Below are positions 11,173 to 19,502 of a DNA stretch of 64,000 nucleotides, one piece after another. A model generated the notes under the pieces. That model was not told the origin of the DNA and did no database searches. It worked only from the letters and a program-made list of their open reading frames with translations. This stretch comes from Rhynchopus euleeides (Eukaryota > Euglenozoa > Diplonemea > Diplonemida > Diplonemidae), in contig OY723287.1 in the NCBI GenBank assembly GCA_963210315.1, forward strand, positions 434,001-498,000. Direction: 5' to 3'. The translations under genes were made by a program, and so were the position numbers. How positions within the stretch are numbered: the first letter of the stretch is position 1; each line of letters starts with the position of its first letter.

Positions 11173-11745
11173 TCAAAGTGCGGCCGTCGCCTGTCGTAGT
11201 TGTGTTACACCTTGGGCAAGACAAACCATCCTGCAGGCTTTCCTCATCTTCTTCGTCAGAACTGTCATCCCCCTCCTGCTGATGATCTGTTGCAGCAACG
11301 CGTGATTTTGGAACAGCTTGTGATCACCTTTCGGAAGGTCTGAGAAAGTAATACCCGGCGCAGTCATCGTGTTTTCGGGATTGATGACCCCGAGAGACAG
11401 ACGGACACGTGCGTTATCGGAACGTAATGAATTACGTGGCGTGTATCCGTCCGTGTACATGACGCCGAGAAGTGGCACGCTACACTGCATTGTCGATGAT
11501 TCTCCCGCCTCTTCTTCGAGGAACTCAAATGCCCCGAGCAAACCACGGGAAAGGCGCCATTCAACACGTTCGCAGGCAGGCTTCTCCATTTCGCGGAGTC
11601 GCTTTCGTGACACACCCAGGTTCTCACCAACACGCTCCTTATGAAGCTGGTTGACCTTGGCGAGTGTCCGTTGAGACATCCGAAGGGCATGCCGGTTGGC
11701 AGCAAGAGTCTCCCCGACACTCTTCGCTTCATTTGCATTCGACAT
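11173..11745 (-). CDS. Hypothetical 190-aa protein of the 2.38-kb element
   Basis: The upstream in-frame codons include no ATG, so I place the start at 11745 (MSNANEAKSVGETL). The protein is basic, with an Arg/Lys-rich helical first half (residues about 10-60, for example RMSQRTLAKVNQLHKERVG) and a basic C-terminus (MTVLTKKMRKACRM). I recognise no family and see no DDE-type catalytic pattern. It sits downstream of, and on the same strand as, the 333-aa gene, with about 200 bp between them. The pair may provide a mobilisation or coat-like function, but this is speculation. Confidence 0.5.
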   Translation of the reverse strand: MSNANEAKSVGETLAANRHALRMSQRTLAKVNQLHKERVGENLGVSRKRLREMEKPACERVEWRLSRGLLGAFEFLEEEAGESSTMQCSVPLLGVMYTDGYTPRNSLRSDNARVRLSLGVINPENTMTAPGITFSDLPKGDHKLFQNHALLQQIISRRGMTVLTKKMRKACRMVCLAQGVTQLRQATAAL

Positions 11746-11948
11746 GGTTCGATGGCATGGGTCTTGAAAATACCCCCTGTGACACCTGTGAGAGCGAGTG
11801 TGAGTGGAGCCGAATAAGGTTGCAACACACACACCACGTCAGATGTAGCCAAGCGAAAAAACTGTCGATGTTTTGGAGTGTGGGGTTTGTGGCTTCCATG
11901 ACAGTCTGATCATTCAACTTCCGCAGGCTGATGCACAGCCAGCTTCCC

Positions 11949-12950
11949 TCAGAGGGTGTCCATGTCGTCCTCCTCCACTGTGATGGCCTGCGGGATGCTC
12001 GGAGGGGCTTCTTCCTCTGTGTCGGGGACCTCAGGCTGTGCGAGGTCGATCCCCAGCAGGTCCTTGTACCTCCCCACGGTGGAGGTGTTGGCCTGGCCTG
12101 AGCCGGTCACCGTGGCGCGGGGCTGTTCCAAAGGAACGGTGACCTTCCACAGGGCCAACTGCCCCTCCACCTGCTCGCAGGTGATGGGCTCGCCATCGGC
12201 AGGGCTCCTGGGGAGGAAATAGGTGGCGGTGTATGTGCCGCTGGGGATTGTCGAACCCTCGTGGACCACGCGAAGACACGTCAGCGACACCTGCAGGCCT
12301 GTCACTGAAAACTCAACCCGGGTCAACAGCCCCTCGAGCATCACCACATGCACGTTGGCTGCCCCAGGCAACGGGGTGACCACCGGGAAGTGCTGCATCA
12401 CATTCTTCGTCGTAGTATCCTCCTCCTGCTGCACGGCAGTGTACACGTTGTTCATCTCGACCTCCTTGTAGGCCGGGGCAAGCGCAGCAAGGACCCGCTG
12501 GTACAGCGGATTCTTCTTGTGGCCCTCCTCCGCCCAAGCCAAGGGCATCTTTGGCTTGAGGGTGACACCCACCAACTTGGTGTCTTGCACCTTCCCGCGC
12601 TTCACCTCAACCCTGTAGGTGGCGGGGAGGGTGCCGTCCTTCTGCATCATCTCGACCTCCTTCACAGCGAGCTTGTCCATGTCAGGGAATACGGCGGTGA
12701 TGGCGTTGGCCACCTGGGGGCTGTGCTTGTTGATCTCCTTGCCGGTCAACACCGTTGCTAGGAGCCTTCTAATGGATCCCAGTGTCAGCACACTTCCCCC
12801 TTTTTTAACGAGGAAGGCCGTGCAAAAATCAGCCACAATGTTCGTCGCCTCCGCAGCCTCGGGACTCTCTGCGCTCTTCTTCTTCTTACTCGACTTCGCC
12901 GCCGGCTTCGCTGCCACCTTCACTGCCGGCTTCGTTGTCGTCTTCCCCAT
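11949..12950 (-). CDS. Hypothetical 333-aa protein of the 2.38-kb element
   Basis: A complete frame with a clear ATG (MGKTTTKPAVKVAAKP). Residues 1-27 are a Lys/Ala/Pro tail like a histone or nucleic-acid-binding tail. Residues 35-110 look helical (VADFCTAFLVKKGG, IRRLLATVLTGKEI). Residues 150-300 are beta-rich, with Val/Thr alternation and a YTATYFLPRSP stretch. The C-terminus is strongly acidic (TEEEAPP to VEEDDMDTL). Codon choice is strongly GC3-biased like the host genes, and the frame is intact. I recognise no family. Its position between two terminal inverted repeats makes it element-borne. Confidence 0.65.
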   Translation of the reverse strand: MGKTTTKPAVKVAAKPAAKSSKKKKSAESPEAAEATNIVADFCTAFLVKKGGSVLTLGSIRRLLATVLTGKEINKHSPQVANAITAVFPDMDKLAVKEVEMMQKDGTLPATYRVEVKRGKVQDTKLVGVTLKPKMPLAWAEEGHKKNPLYQRVLAALAPAYKEVEMNNVYTAVQQEEDTTTKNVMQHFPVVTPLPGAANVHVVMLEGLLTRVEFSVTGLQVSLTCLRVVHEGSTIPSGTYTATYFLPRSPADGEPITCEQVEGQLALWKVTVPLEQPRATVTGSGQANTSTVGRYKDLLGIDLAQPEVPDTEEEAPPSIPQAITVEEDDMDTL

Positions 12951-13080
12951 TTTTGTGAATCAGGTCTGCGAGCTGGGATGGGTGGAAACGTCCGTTTGGT
13001 GTGTGTGTGTGTGGCTGTACTTCAGTGACGAGTGCCACATTGCATAGGTATCATGGGAAAAATGAGTGAAAATAGGTGAA

Positions 13081-13206
13081 AAGACTCCCGCTAGGGGGAG
13101 TCAGACTCCCGCTAGCGGGAGTATAGACTCCCGCTAGCGGGAGTTGGACTCCCCCTAGTTGAGACTCCCGAAAAGGGTTACCCTACCCCCGCTGGAGTCC
13201 ACCGTG
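13081..13206. repeat. Right palindromic subterminal array
   Basis: Mirror of the left array: GACTCCCGCTAGGGGGAGTC and ACTCCCGCTAGCGGGAGT units, then the inverted 18-bp terminal repeat ending CCACCGTG at 13206. Confidence 0.9.
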
Positions 13207-14355
13207 AAAGCGAGCATATTTTTCGAAATTCGAAAAATTGGGGACACCAAAAGTCCCCAGACAAATCTTCGACTTGGCCCGCAGAGTGATTTTTTTTTGG
13301 TGAACAAACGATTTCAAAAGTTGTCCAAAAGTTGCTGTACAAGACGGCACACCGTTCTCTGCGCATGTCGGGCGGGGCGGCTGCACGTGAATCATTTGGA
13401 TGTCGGGCGGGGCTATCGGAACGAGGAGGGCCACGAGCCTGAACTACCCGACAGTCCTTATTCAACATAAACAGCAGACAAGAGAGCAGAATGGAGTGTG
13501 GGGGCAGCCCCCGTGTTCCCATAAAAACATCGCACCTCTCGCGCTGCCTGCGGCAAAAGAAACGGGTAATCTGCAGGTCACCCACAGCAGCCTACTGCCT
13601 ATGTTCTATACAAGGTCGGCGCCGACCACACGAAACGCTGTTCGATCTGCGGCGCAACAAGATGCAATGCAGGCCCACATCTGTTTCCCTGCTGCAAGAG
13701 CAGTCACATCGATTTCGTTGACAGGGCCTGTCCACTTGTGTGTGTGACGGGATGACCTGCAGATGGTGAGCTGGCCCACGGCAGAACACCTGGACGGGGG
13801 ATGGCTGCGACTAGAGCATTAGCCAACTCGTCTTCCTGCAGGACTGCGGACAATTGGCCACCGAGACCAAGCATGGCTCCGCTCAGCTCTCACTGAAACT
13901 GTACCAGATGCAAGTGGTGGGGGGAGGAGGGGGTCCCAGGGGAGGACACACCGGTCGGCAACCCACGAGGACTGGGCCCGTCCCAGTCAACAGAAGAACA
14001 AAGCAGGAACACAGACTCGCCTGAACAGAGCACCGTCCTTCCTCGACCGCACAACTCCCCCCCGAGGGCTCTGCAGTGTAAACACGCACGTAAATCTTGT
14101 GGCAAGTGTCACCTGGAAAGGTGGCACATGATAGGGTCAAACCTGCGGACACACTAGAATCGTTTGTTGGCAGACTACAGTGAACACCACACCAGAAGAC
14201 CTTGGTCTTGCCCAAGGCTTCGTCAGCTTCGATACTGGTTGCTTCCAGCTGCAAAAAGACCCGCAACTTGCCTTGCACACATCCTGCGGTGCTACGCAGC
14301 AGCCACAGCCCCACCAAGCACACTGCATGCAGCGGTAGGCGTCACAGTGTCGAGC
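13207..14355. repeat. Duplicated block, copy A part 3, running into the NLR-like gene
   Basis: 13207-13513 matches 60072-60342, and 13514-14355 matches 63040-64000 with about 95 percent identity by eye. In copy B two insertions separate these two parts. The match crosses the stop codon of the NLR-like gene at 14292 and continues into its coding end, as far as the window allows. Confidence 0.9.
13570..13755 (+). other. Short Cys/His-rich open frame conserved in both block copies
   Basis: This frame has no start codon of its own and is open for 61 codons between TAA and TGA. Residues around the middle read RCSICGATRC, then PCCKSSHIDF, then ACPLVC, a plausible zinc-binding pattern. The equivalent frame at 63092-63277 has the same length and all Cys/His kept, with four silent and three replacement changes. 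The RCS-x-C, then CC-x3-H layout resembles the Cys-rich C-terminus of the retrotransposon ORF2 in this window (RCSACQKRR..CCRNHH). It may be a terminal exon or a transposon relic. Confidence 0.35.
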
Positions 14356-17300
14356 CCGGCGCATTGAAAGGGTACAGGCACAACGGGCCCACTGCCGATC
14401 ACAGTCCGCAGACGCCAGGATGCGGCACAGATGCGGATCACGTTACCATCACAAACAGCAACGCAGGGGGGGACCCCTGATGTCATAGCTCCGCTGCCCG
14501 CTGAGGGGGTGTGGCCTTCAAGCTTCTGCAGCTCCTTCCCTGTTGATGTATCCCAGACACGAACGCTGTTGTCGCCAGAGCCTGAGATGATCTTCGATCC
14601 GTCTGGTGTGACAGTCACGGAGTTGACAGTAGAGGTGTGGCCTTCAAGCTTCTGCAGCTCCTTCCCTGTTGATGTATCCCAGACATGAACGCTCTTGTCG
14701 CCAGAGCCTGAGATGATCTTCGATCCGTCTGGTGTGACAGTCACGGAGTTGACAGTAGAGGTGTGGCCTTCAAGCTTCTGCAGCTCCTTCCCTGTTGATG
14801 TATCCCAGACATGAACGCTCTTGTCGCCAGAGCCTGAGATGATCTTCGATCCGTCTGGTGTGACAGTCACGGAGTTGACAGTAGAGGTGTGGCCTTCAAG
14901 CTTCTGCAGCTCCTTCCCTGTTGAAGTATCCCAGACACGAACGCTCTCGTCGGCAGAGCCTGAGATGATCTTCGATCTGTCTGGTGTGACAGTCACGGAG
15001 AGGACAGTAGAGGTGTGGCCTTCAAGCTTCTGCAGCTCCTTCCCTGTTGATGTATCCCAGACACGAACGCTCGTGTCGTCAGAGCCTGAGATGATCTTCA
15101 ATCCGTCTGGTGTGACAGTCACGGAGCGCACATAGTCGGTGTGGCCTTCAAGCCTCTGCAGCTCCTTCCCTGTTGATGTATCCCAGACACAAACGCTCTT
15201 GTCGTCAGAGCCTGAGATGATCTTCGATCCGTCTGATGTGACAGTCACGGAGTAGACAGGAGAGGTGTGGCCTTCAAGCTTCTGCAGCTCCTTCCCTGTT
15301 GATGTATCCCAGACACGAACGCTCTTGTCGTCAGAGCCTGAGATGATCTTCAATCCGTCTGGTGTGACAGTCACGGAGTTAACATCGTCGGTGTGGCCTT
15401 CAAGCTTCTGCAGCTCCTTCCCTGTTGATGTATCCCAGACACGAACGCTGTTGTCTTCAGAGCCTGAGATGATCTTCGATCCGTCTGGTGTGACAGTCAC
15501 GGAGTTGACAGTAGAGGTGTGGCCTTCAAGCTTCTGCAGCTCCTTCCCTGTTGATGTATCCCAGACACGAACGCTCTTGTCGACAGAGCCTGAGATGATC
15601 TTCAATCCGTCTGGTGTGACAGTCACGGAGTAGACAGGAGAGGTGTGGCCTTCAAGCTTCTGCAGCTCCTTCCCTGTTGATGTATCCCAGACACGAACGC
15701 TGTTGTCGCCAGAGCCTGAGATGATCTTCAATCCGTCTGGTGTGACAGTCACGGAGTAGACAGGAGAGGTGTGGCCTTCAAGCTTCTGCAGCTCCTTCCC
15801 TGTTGATGTATCCCAGACACGAACGCTGTTGTCGCCAGAGCCTGAGATGATCTTCAATCCGTCTGGTGTGACAGTCACGGAGCGCACATAGTGCGTGTGA
15901 CCCAACAGAGGCGGGAGCGGGGCACCGAAGGAGGAGCCCTCCCAGTCAGAGCGTGTGAGATTGCCCTCCCAGAGCATTGCGTGCTCCAGCCAGCAGTTGT
16001 GGAAGCGGCTCTTCTCGAGCACAGTCGCGCACAGGCGTGCGTGGCGCAGGTCGCTGTCCTGTACAAGCACACCAGTGAGGTCGCACCTGAATGTAAACCG
16101 CGTGCGTGCGGCGAGTGCCATGGCATTGGAAGCTGACGCCAGTGATTTCGCATCATCACCAGCGTCGCGGGTCGCCAGGACCAGCGGCAGCAGCTCGGAC
16201 ACCACCTTTGTGTCGCGCTCGTCGCCCCCACGTGTGAGCACCGTGTCCGCAAAGTACTCCAGCACATTCGGCGCATCCTTGCTGAAGGCCCTGCGCACTT
16301 TGCACCGAAGCGTGTCAGCCACAGCACCTTTCCGTGCCAGGCGCCGCGCCACAAGGAACTCCCCAAGCGTCTTGTGACGGAATGCAAAGGCGCTGCTGTC
16401 GTCGTGGAAGCTCTCCACACGAAACGGGAGGACCCGGAACGCCTCGTCTGCTCTTGCACGGTCCACCCCGTCCTCCTGCAACAGGCGCGCCCGCTCTGTG
16501 CCCAGTGATCCCTGCCACGTCTGTGCCTGCAGCATCGCGCACGCAATCAGTTCCCCCACCCGCAGCACCTCCTCCGCGCGCGCCGCTCCAACTGACCCCT
16601 GCCGCAACCCCACCTCCACGTGCTTCTGCAGGTACGCCTCGTACACCGCGACATCACTCAGGCACTGACGCACCTGTGCGCTGCACGATGACAGCTCGTG
16701 CTGAGCGTAACACGCCATGTGAAGCAGGAACGGGTTGCGCAGCTGCGACAGTACCGCCACCTCAGCGTCTGCAACTGTGCGTGGAGGAACTGGTTCCGCC
16801 GCCAGCTGCTCCAGCCGTGTTGTGGTCTGCTCGGCTGCACGCAGCTGCGCTGCCTTCAGCTCCAAGAACCCCGCCTGCTGCGACAGCGCCACAAGCACAT
16901 CACGCAGCGGGACTGATGACCCTGCATCATGAGGTGTGCCGCCGCATCTGCCTTCCAGCGCCAATATCACCGCGGCTGCAGCCTCCACACACGGGGTGGT
17001 GTTTGCGTTTCCCCGCACCCCGTTGTCTGTAGAAGCACCCGGTGTCTTGTCTTTGCCGCTGCTGCCGCTGTCAGCACCAGCCAGCACCCACGCCCGCTCC
17101 ACAATCGCCACCACCACCGCTCGGTCGCTGAGCACCACCGCTGTATCATCATCAGCTGCACCGCATGTGCCGCGCACCGTGTCGGCCAGCTTCCGCTGAT
17201 CGTCCGCAGTGAAGAATGCGTCCACACGCTGCTGCTCCGCCTTCGCCACCTGTGCCACACGCACCTTGCTGATGTATGCCACCGCGTCTGCCTGTGTGAA

Positions 17301-19502
17301 GGGTTGCATGTACAGCGACCTCGTCCCATCCCCACAGATTTGCGACGGTGTGTGATCCACGCTCTTCAGGTACTCACCGCGCGTCGTCACGATCACACTG
17401 CACTGATTCGCACACCACGGGTGCAGCCGCAGCACCCCTTGCCCGCCACTGGCCTTGTACGCGTCCCCCAAATCCTTCCGCGTCAGCCCCACCTCGTCCA
17501 GCGAGTCCAGGATCACCACAACGTCGTAGACACTGCTGAGGTGATCTAACGCAGCCTCCTCCAGCCCGAACGACTTCCCGATGAACTCGTCGATCCCGCC
17601 GTGTGTTGTGACGGTGGACGCACCAATCGACGGCAGCGCCACAAAGACAGGGAACACGGGCTTCTTTCTCTGCCCCGCAACCACGCCCGCATCCCCCTTC
17701 TTCTCCTGCAGCAGGTGGCACAGAACCGCAACCGCCGCAGATGTCTTCCCGGTGCCTCCGTCCCCGACCAGGCACAGCGGGTGCCGCCCCGTCCCCCTCG
17801 CCCCTTCCCCCGCCCCCTCCTCCGCGTGCCCGTCTGCCGCCAGCCACTCGTCCACCTCGTGCAGCAGCATCCTCGTCTCCGACTCCGCCACATGTGTATC
17901 GTCCCCGACCCTGCCCTCCACGTAGCCGTCCAGGAACTCCGCAAAGAGCGACGCCGTGTGCTGCAGCACCTTCCGCACCGCCTCAACTTGGTCCGCCACA
18001 GAGTAGTCGCCGGCGCCGTTGTTGCTGTCTTTCTTCTCGTCATGTGCAGCTACCTCCTGCATTACAATCACGTCGAATGGCTGCCCCACCATGCGCAGCA
18101 GCGTCGGGGACAGCTTCCACTGCACCCGGAACTCGATGTTGCTGTCGTACAGCAGCTCCGCCTCCTGCGGGAACACGCTTGCAAATCCCACCTCCGCCGC
18201 ACCCTGCTTCGCCACAATCACAAAAAACGTCCCCGCCTTCCCGTACATGAAGGTCTTCGCCACACCCTGTTCCTGCGTCGTCGACGTGAAGGCGTTCCAC
18301 ACCACCGACGTCCCCACCTTGTACTGCGCCGACACGTTCACGTTGATCCCGCGGAACACCGTGGTCAGGCTCGGCCGCCGGCTCCGGATCAGCCGCGTCA
18401 GCTTCGCTATCAGCGGCTGGAATGTCGCAATCACGTGCAGCTGTGCCGGTGCAGGCTCAAGCTCGAACACGCTGCCTGCCGCAGACTCACGCGCTTCCTT
18501 CGACAGCCCAATCGTCCGCATCGCCTGGTTCATCCCGAAGTACAGTGCCGGCCGCACGCAACCCGCCCCGTGGTTACCCAGCACAACCGGGTCGGTGAAG
18601 TCCCCGTGGTACTCCTTCACGATGGGTGCACCGTCTGCCTTGCACACGAGATCGCACGTATCACTGTTGACCTCGTACTCCACGCAGTCGCAGGTGAAGA
18701 GGTAGCCTGCGCACAGATGCTCGAACCAGTCGTCCACCGCCATCCAGTCCTCGATCTCGTCTGGCGCATTCTCCACATGCTGCAGCACCCGCTGCACAAC
18801 AAACCGCAGCCCCAGCAGCATGCTGTCCACGTGCTTTGCCCGGTACCCGAGATCCGGTCGCACCGTCAGCAGCTGCACCAGCCACTCCAGCAGCGGTGTC
18901 TCGCCCGCTTTGTCGCTGCGCGTGAAGCGGATCTTCCGCCCGTCCACGTGGTTCTCCAGCCGCTCGCTCGTCTTGTCCTTGTCGGTGGGTTTGTCTGTGG
19001 GGTGCTCCTGTGGCGGTGGCTGAGCCTGCGACTGTGGGAGCCCATCCGATGCAGTGTGGGCTGCATCAGTAACAGTGGGAGCACGTGCTCTCAAGGGCGG
19101 CCACTCGTCTGTGAGGAAGTGCCGCAGCCTGCTGGCCACCTCCGTCTGCATCTTCCCCACTTGCTCGGCGAGGGCCGCCAGCAGCGCACTGCGTGTGCCG
19201 ACATCACGGTGCTGCAGCGCGTACCACACCGGTGTGCGCCCCTCCCCGTCCGGAACGCTGGCTGCCCCGCACTCCTCCACCAGAAACTTGACTGCTTCGG
19301 CAGCAGCGGGAACCCCCCTGCACCCGGGCTGCAACACCTCGTGCAGCAGCGTCCGCCCGGTGTGTGGGTCCGACGCGTTCACGTCCGCCTTGTGCTTCTC
19401 CAGCAGCTGCCGCCACGTCCCGCCCTCCAGTGCCTCCTTCACAGCACGTGTGCTGCCCCACCAACCCCGCCCGTGCTCCTCCACACTCGCACTCGACCCC
19501 AT
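14292..19502 (-). CDS. NLR-like protein: ankyrin - ADP-ribosyltransferase - NACHT - pentapeptide - 11 WD40
   Basis: The ATG at 19502 gives MGSSAS, an N-myristoylation motif, so I prefer it to the in-frame codon nine residues earlier (1736 aa). About 30-100: two ankyrin-like repeats. About 310-485: an arginine-type ADP-ribosyltransferase fold with the R-S-E triad as R384 (VFRG), the FTSTT strand (405-409) and E447-A-E449. About 570-1000: NACHT NTPase with P-loop GDGGTGKTS (580-588) and Walker B VVILDSLDEV (662-671). About 1145-1195: pentapeptide-like leucine/arginine repeats. About 1200-1667: eleven 42-residue WD40 repeats. An effector, switch NTPase and repeat sensor in this order is the NLR plan; the catalytic ADP-ribosyltransferase would be the output. 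No intron. The last 20 codons also occur at the window end. Confidence 0.9.
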   Translation of the reverse strand: MGSSASVEEHGRGWWGSTRAVKEALEGGTWRQLLEKHKADVNASDPHTGRTLLHEVLQPGCRGVPAAAEAVKFLVEECGAASVPDGEGRTPVWYALQHRDVGTRSALLAALAEQVGKMQTEVASRLRHFLTDEWPPLRARAPTVTDAAHTASDGLPQSQAQPPPQEHPTDKPTDKDKTSERLENHVDGRKIRFTRSDKAGETPLLEWLVQLLTVRPDLGYRAKHVDSMLLGLRFVVQRVLQHVENAPDEIEDWMAVDDWFEHLCAGYLFTCDCVEYEVNSDTCDLVCKADGAPIVKEYHGDFTDPVVLGNHGAGCVRPALYFGMNQAMRTIGLSKEARESAAGSVFELEPAPAQLHVIATFQPLIAKLTRLIRSRRPSLTTVFRGINVNVSAQYKVGTSVVWNAFTSTTQEQGVAKTFMYGKAGTFFVIVAKQGAAEVGFASVFPQEAELLYDSNIEFRVQWKLSPTLLRMVGQPFDVIVMQEVAAHDEKKDSNNGAGDYSVADQVEAVRKVLQHTASLFAEFLDGYVEGRVGDDTHVAESETRMLLHEVDEWLAADGHAEEGAGEGARGTGRHPLCLVGDGGTGKTSAAVAVLCHLLQEKKGDAGVVAGQRKKPVFPVFVALPSIGASTVTTHGGIDEFIGKSFGLEEAALDHLSSVYDVVVILDSLDEVGLTRKDLGDAYKASGGQGVLRLHPWCANQCSVIVTTRGEYLKSVDHTPSQICGDGTRSLYMQPFTQADAVAYISKVRVAQVAKAEQQRVDAFFTADDQRKLADTVRGTCGAADDDTAVVLSDRAVVVAIVERAWVLAGADSGSSGKDKTPGASTDNGVRGNANTTPCVEAAAAVILALEGRCGGTPHDAGSSVPLRDVLVALSQQAGFLELKAAQLRAAEQTTTRLEQLAAEPVPPRTVADAEVAVLSQLRNPFLLHMACYAQHELSSCSAQVRQCLSDVAVYEAYLQKHVEVGLRQGSVGAARAEEVLRVGELIACAMLQAQTWQGSLGTERARLLQEDGVDRARADEAFRVLPFRVESFHDDSSAFAFRHKTLGEFLVARRLARKGAVADTLRCKVRRAFSKDAPNVLEYFADTVLTRGGDERDTKVVSELLPLVLATRDAGDDAKSLASASNAMALAARTRFTFRCDLTGVLVQDSDLRHARLCATVLEKSRFHNCWLEHAMLWEGNLTRSDWEGSSFGAPLPPLLGHTHYVRSVTVTPDGLKIISGSGDNSVRVWDTSTGKELQKLEGHTSPVYSVTVTPDGLKIISGSGDNSVRVWDTSTGKELQKLEGHTSPVYSVTVTPDGLKIISGSVDKSVRVWDTSTGKELQKLEGHTSTVNSVTVTPDGSKIISGSEDNSVRVWDTSTGKELQKLEGHTDDVNSVTVTPDGLKIISGSDDKSVRVWDTSTGKELQKLEGHTSPVYSVTVTSDGSKIISGSDDKSVCVWDTSTGKELQRLEGHTDYVRSVTVTPDGLKIISGSDDTSVRVWDTSTGKELQKLEGHTSTVLSVTVTPDRSKIISGSADESVRVWDTSTGKELQKLEGHTSTVNSVTVTPDGSKIISGSGDKSVHVWDTSTGKELQKLEGHTSTVNSVTVTPDGSKIISGSGDKSVHVWDTSTGKELQKLEGHTSTVNSVTVTPDGSKIISGSGDNSVRVWDTSTGKELQKLEGHTPSAGSGAMTSGVPPCVAVCDGNVIRICAASWRLRTVIGSGPVVPVPFQCAGLDTVTPTAACSVLGGAVAAA
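14510..15903 (-). repeat. Eleven 126-bp WD40-coding tandem repeats
   Basis: Repeats are almost identical at DNA level. Variation is confined to a few codons: the two residues after EGHT (HY, SP, ST, DD or DY), the residue before SV (R, Y, N or L), the residue after SGS (G, V, E, D or A), the residue two later (N, K, T or E) and the one before VWD-V (R, C or H). This is the signature of ongoing unequal exchange with diversification of the exposed face of the propeller. Confidence 0.95.

Larger units (their letters stand above)
10826..13206. mobile_element. 2.38-kb TIR element with two ORFan genes
   Basis: The ends are perfect 18-bp inverted repeats, CACGGTGGACTCCAGCGG (10826-10843 and, reversed, 13189-13206). 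Inside each end is an array of palindromic ACTCCCGCTAGCGGGAGT units and a shared TTCACCTATTTTCA segment in inverted orientation. Copy B of the block (around 60070-60080) is uninterrupted at the equivalent place, which defines the insertion. Flanks read GCAA and AAAGC against GGAAAGT in copy B, fitting a 2-bp AA duplication. It carries two minus-strand genes (333 and 190 aa), neither a transposase I recognise. A CACTA-like superfamily is conceivable from the CAC start, short target duplication and subterminal repeats, but is not shown. Confidence 0.85.

Noticed and set aside
10826..13206. Transib/RAG-type element, because CACGGTGG resembles a recombination-signal heptamer
   Set aside because: Those elements make 5-bp duplications, whereas the flanks here fit 2 bp, and neither ORF resembles RAG1 or a Transib transposase.
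13883..14323. Minus-strand frame open in both block copies downstream of the NLR stop
   Set aside because: Cys/Pro-rich with no domain; copies are too similar for conservation to be informative, and in copy B it is extended by the inserted short repeat. More likely 3' UTR.
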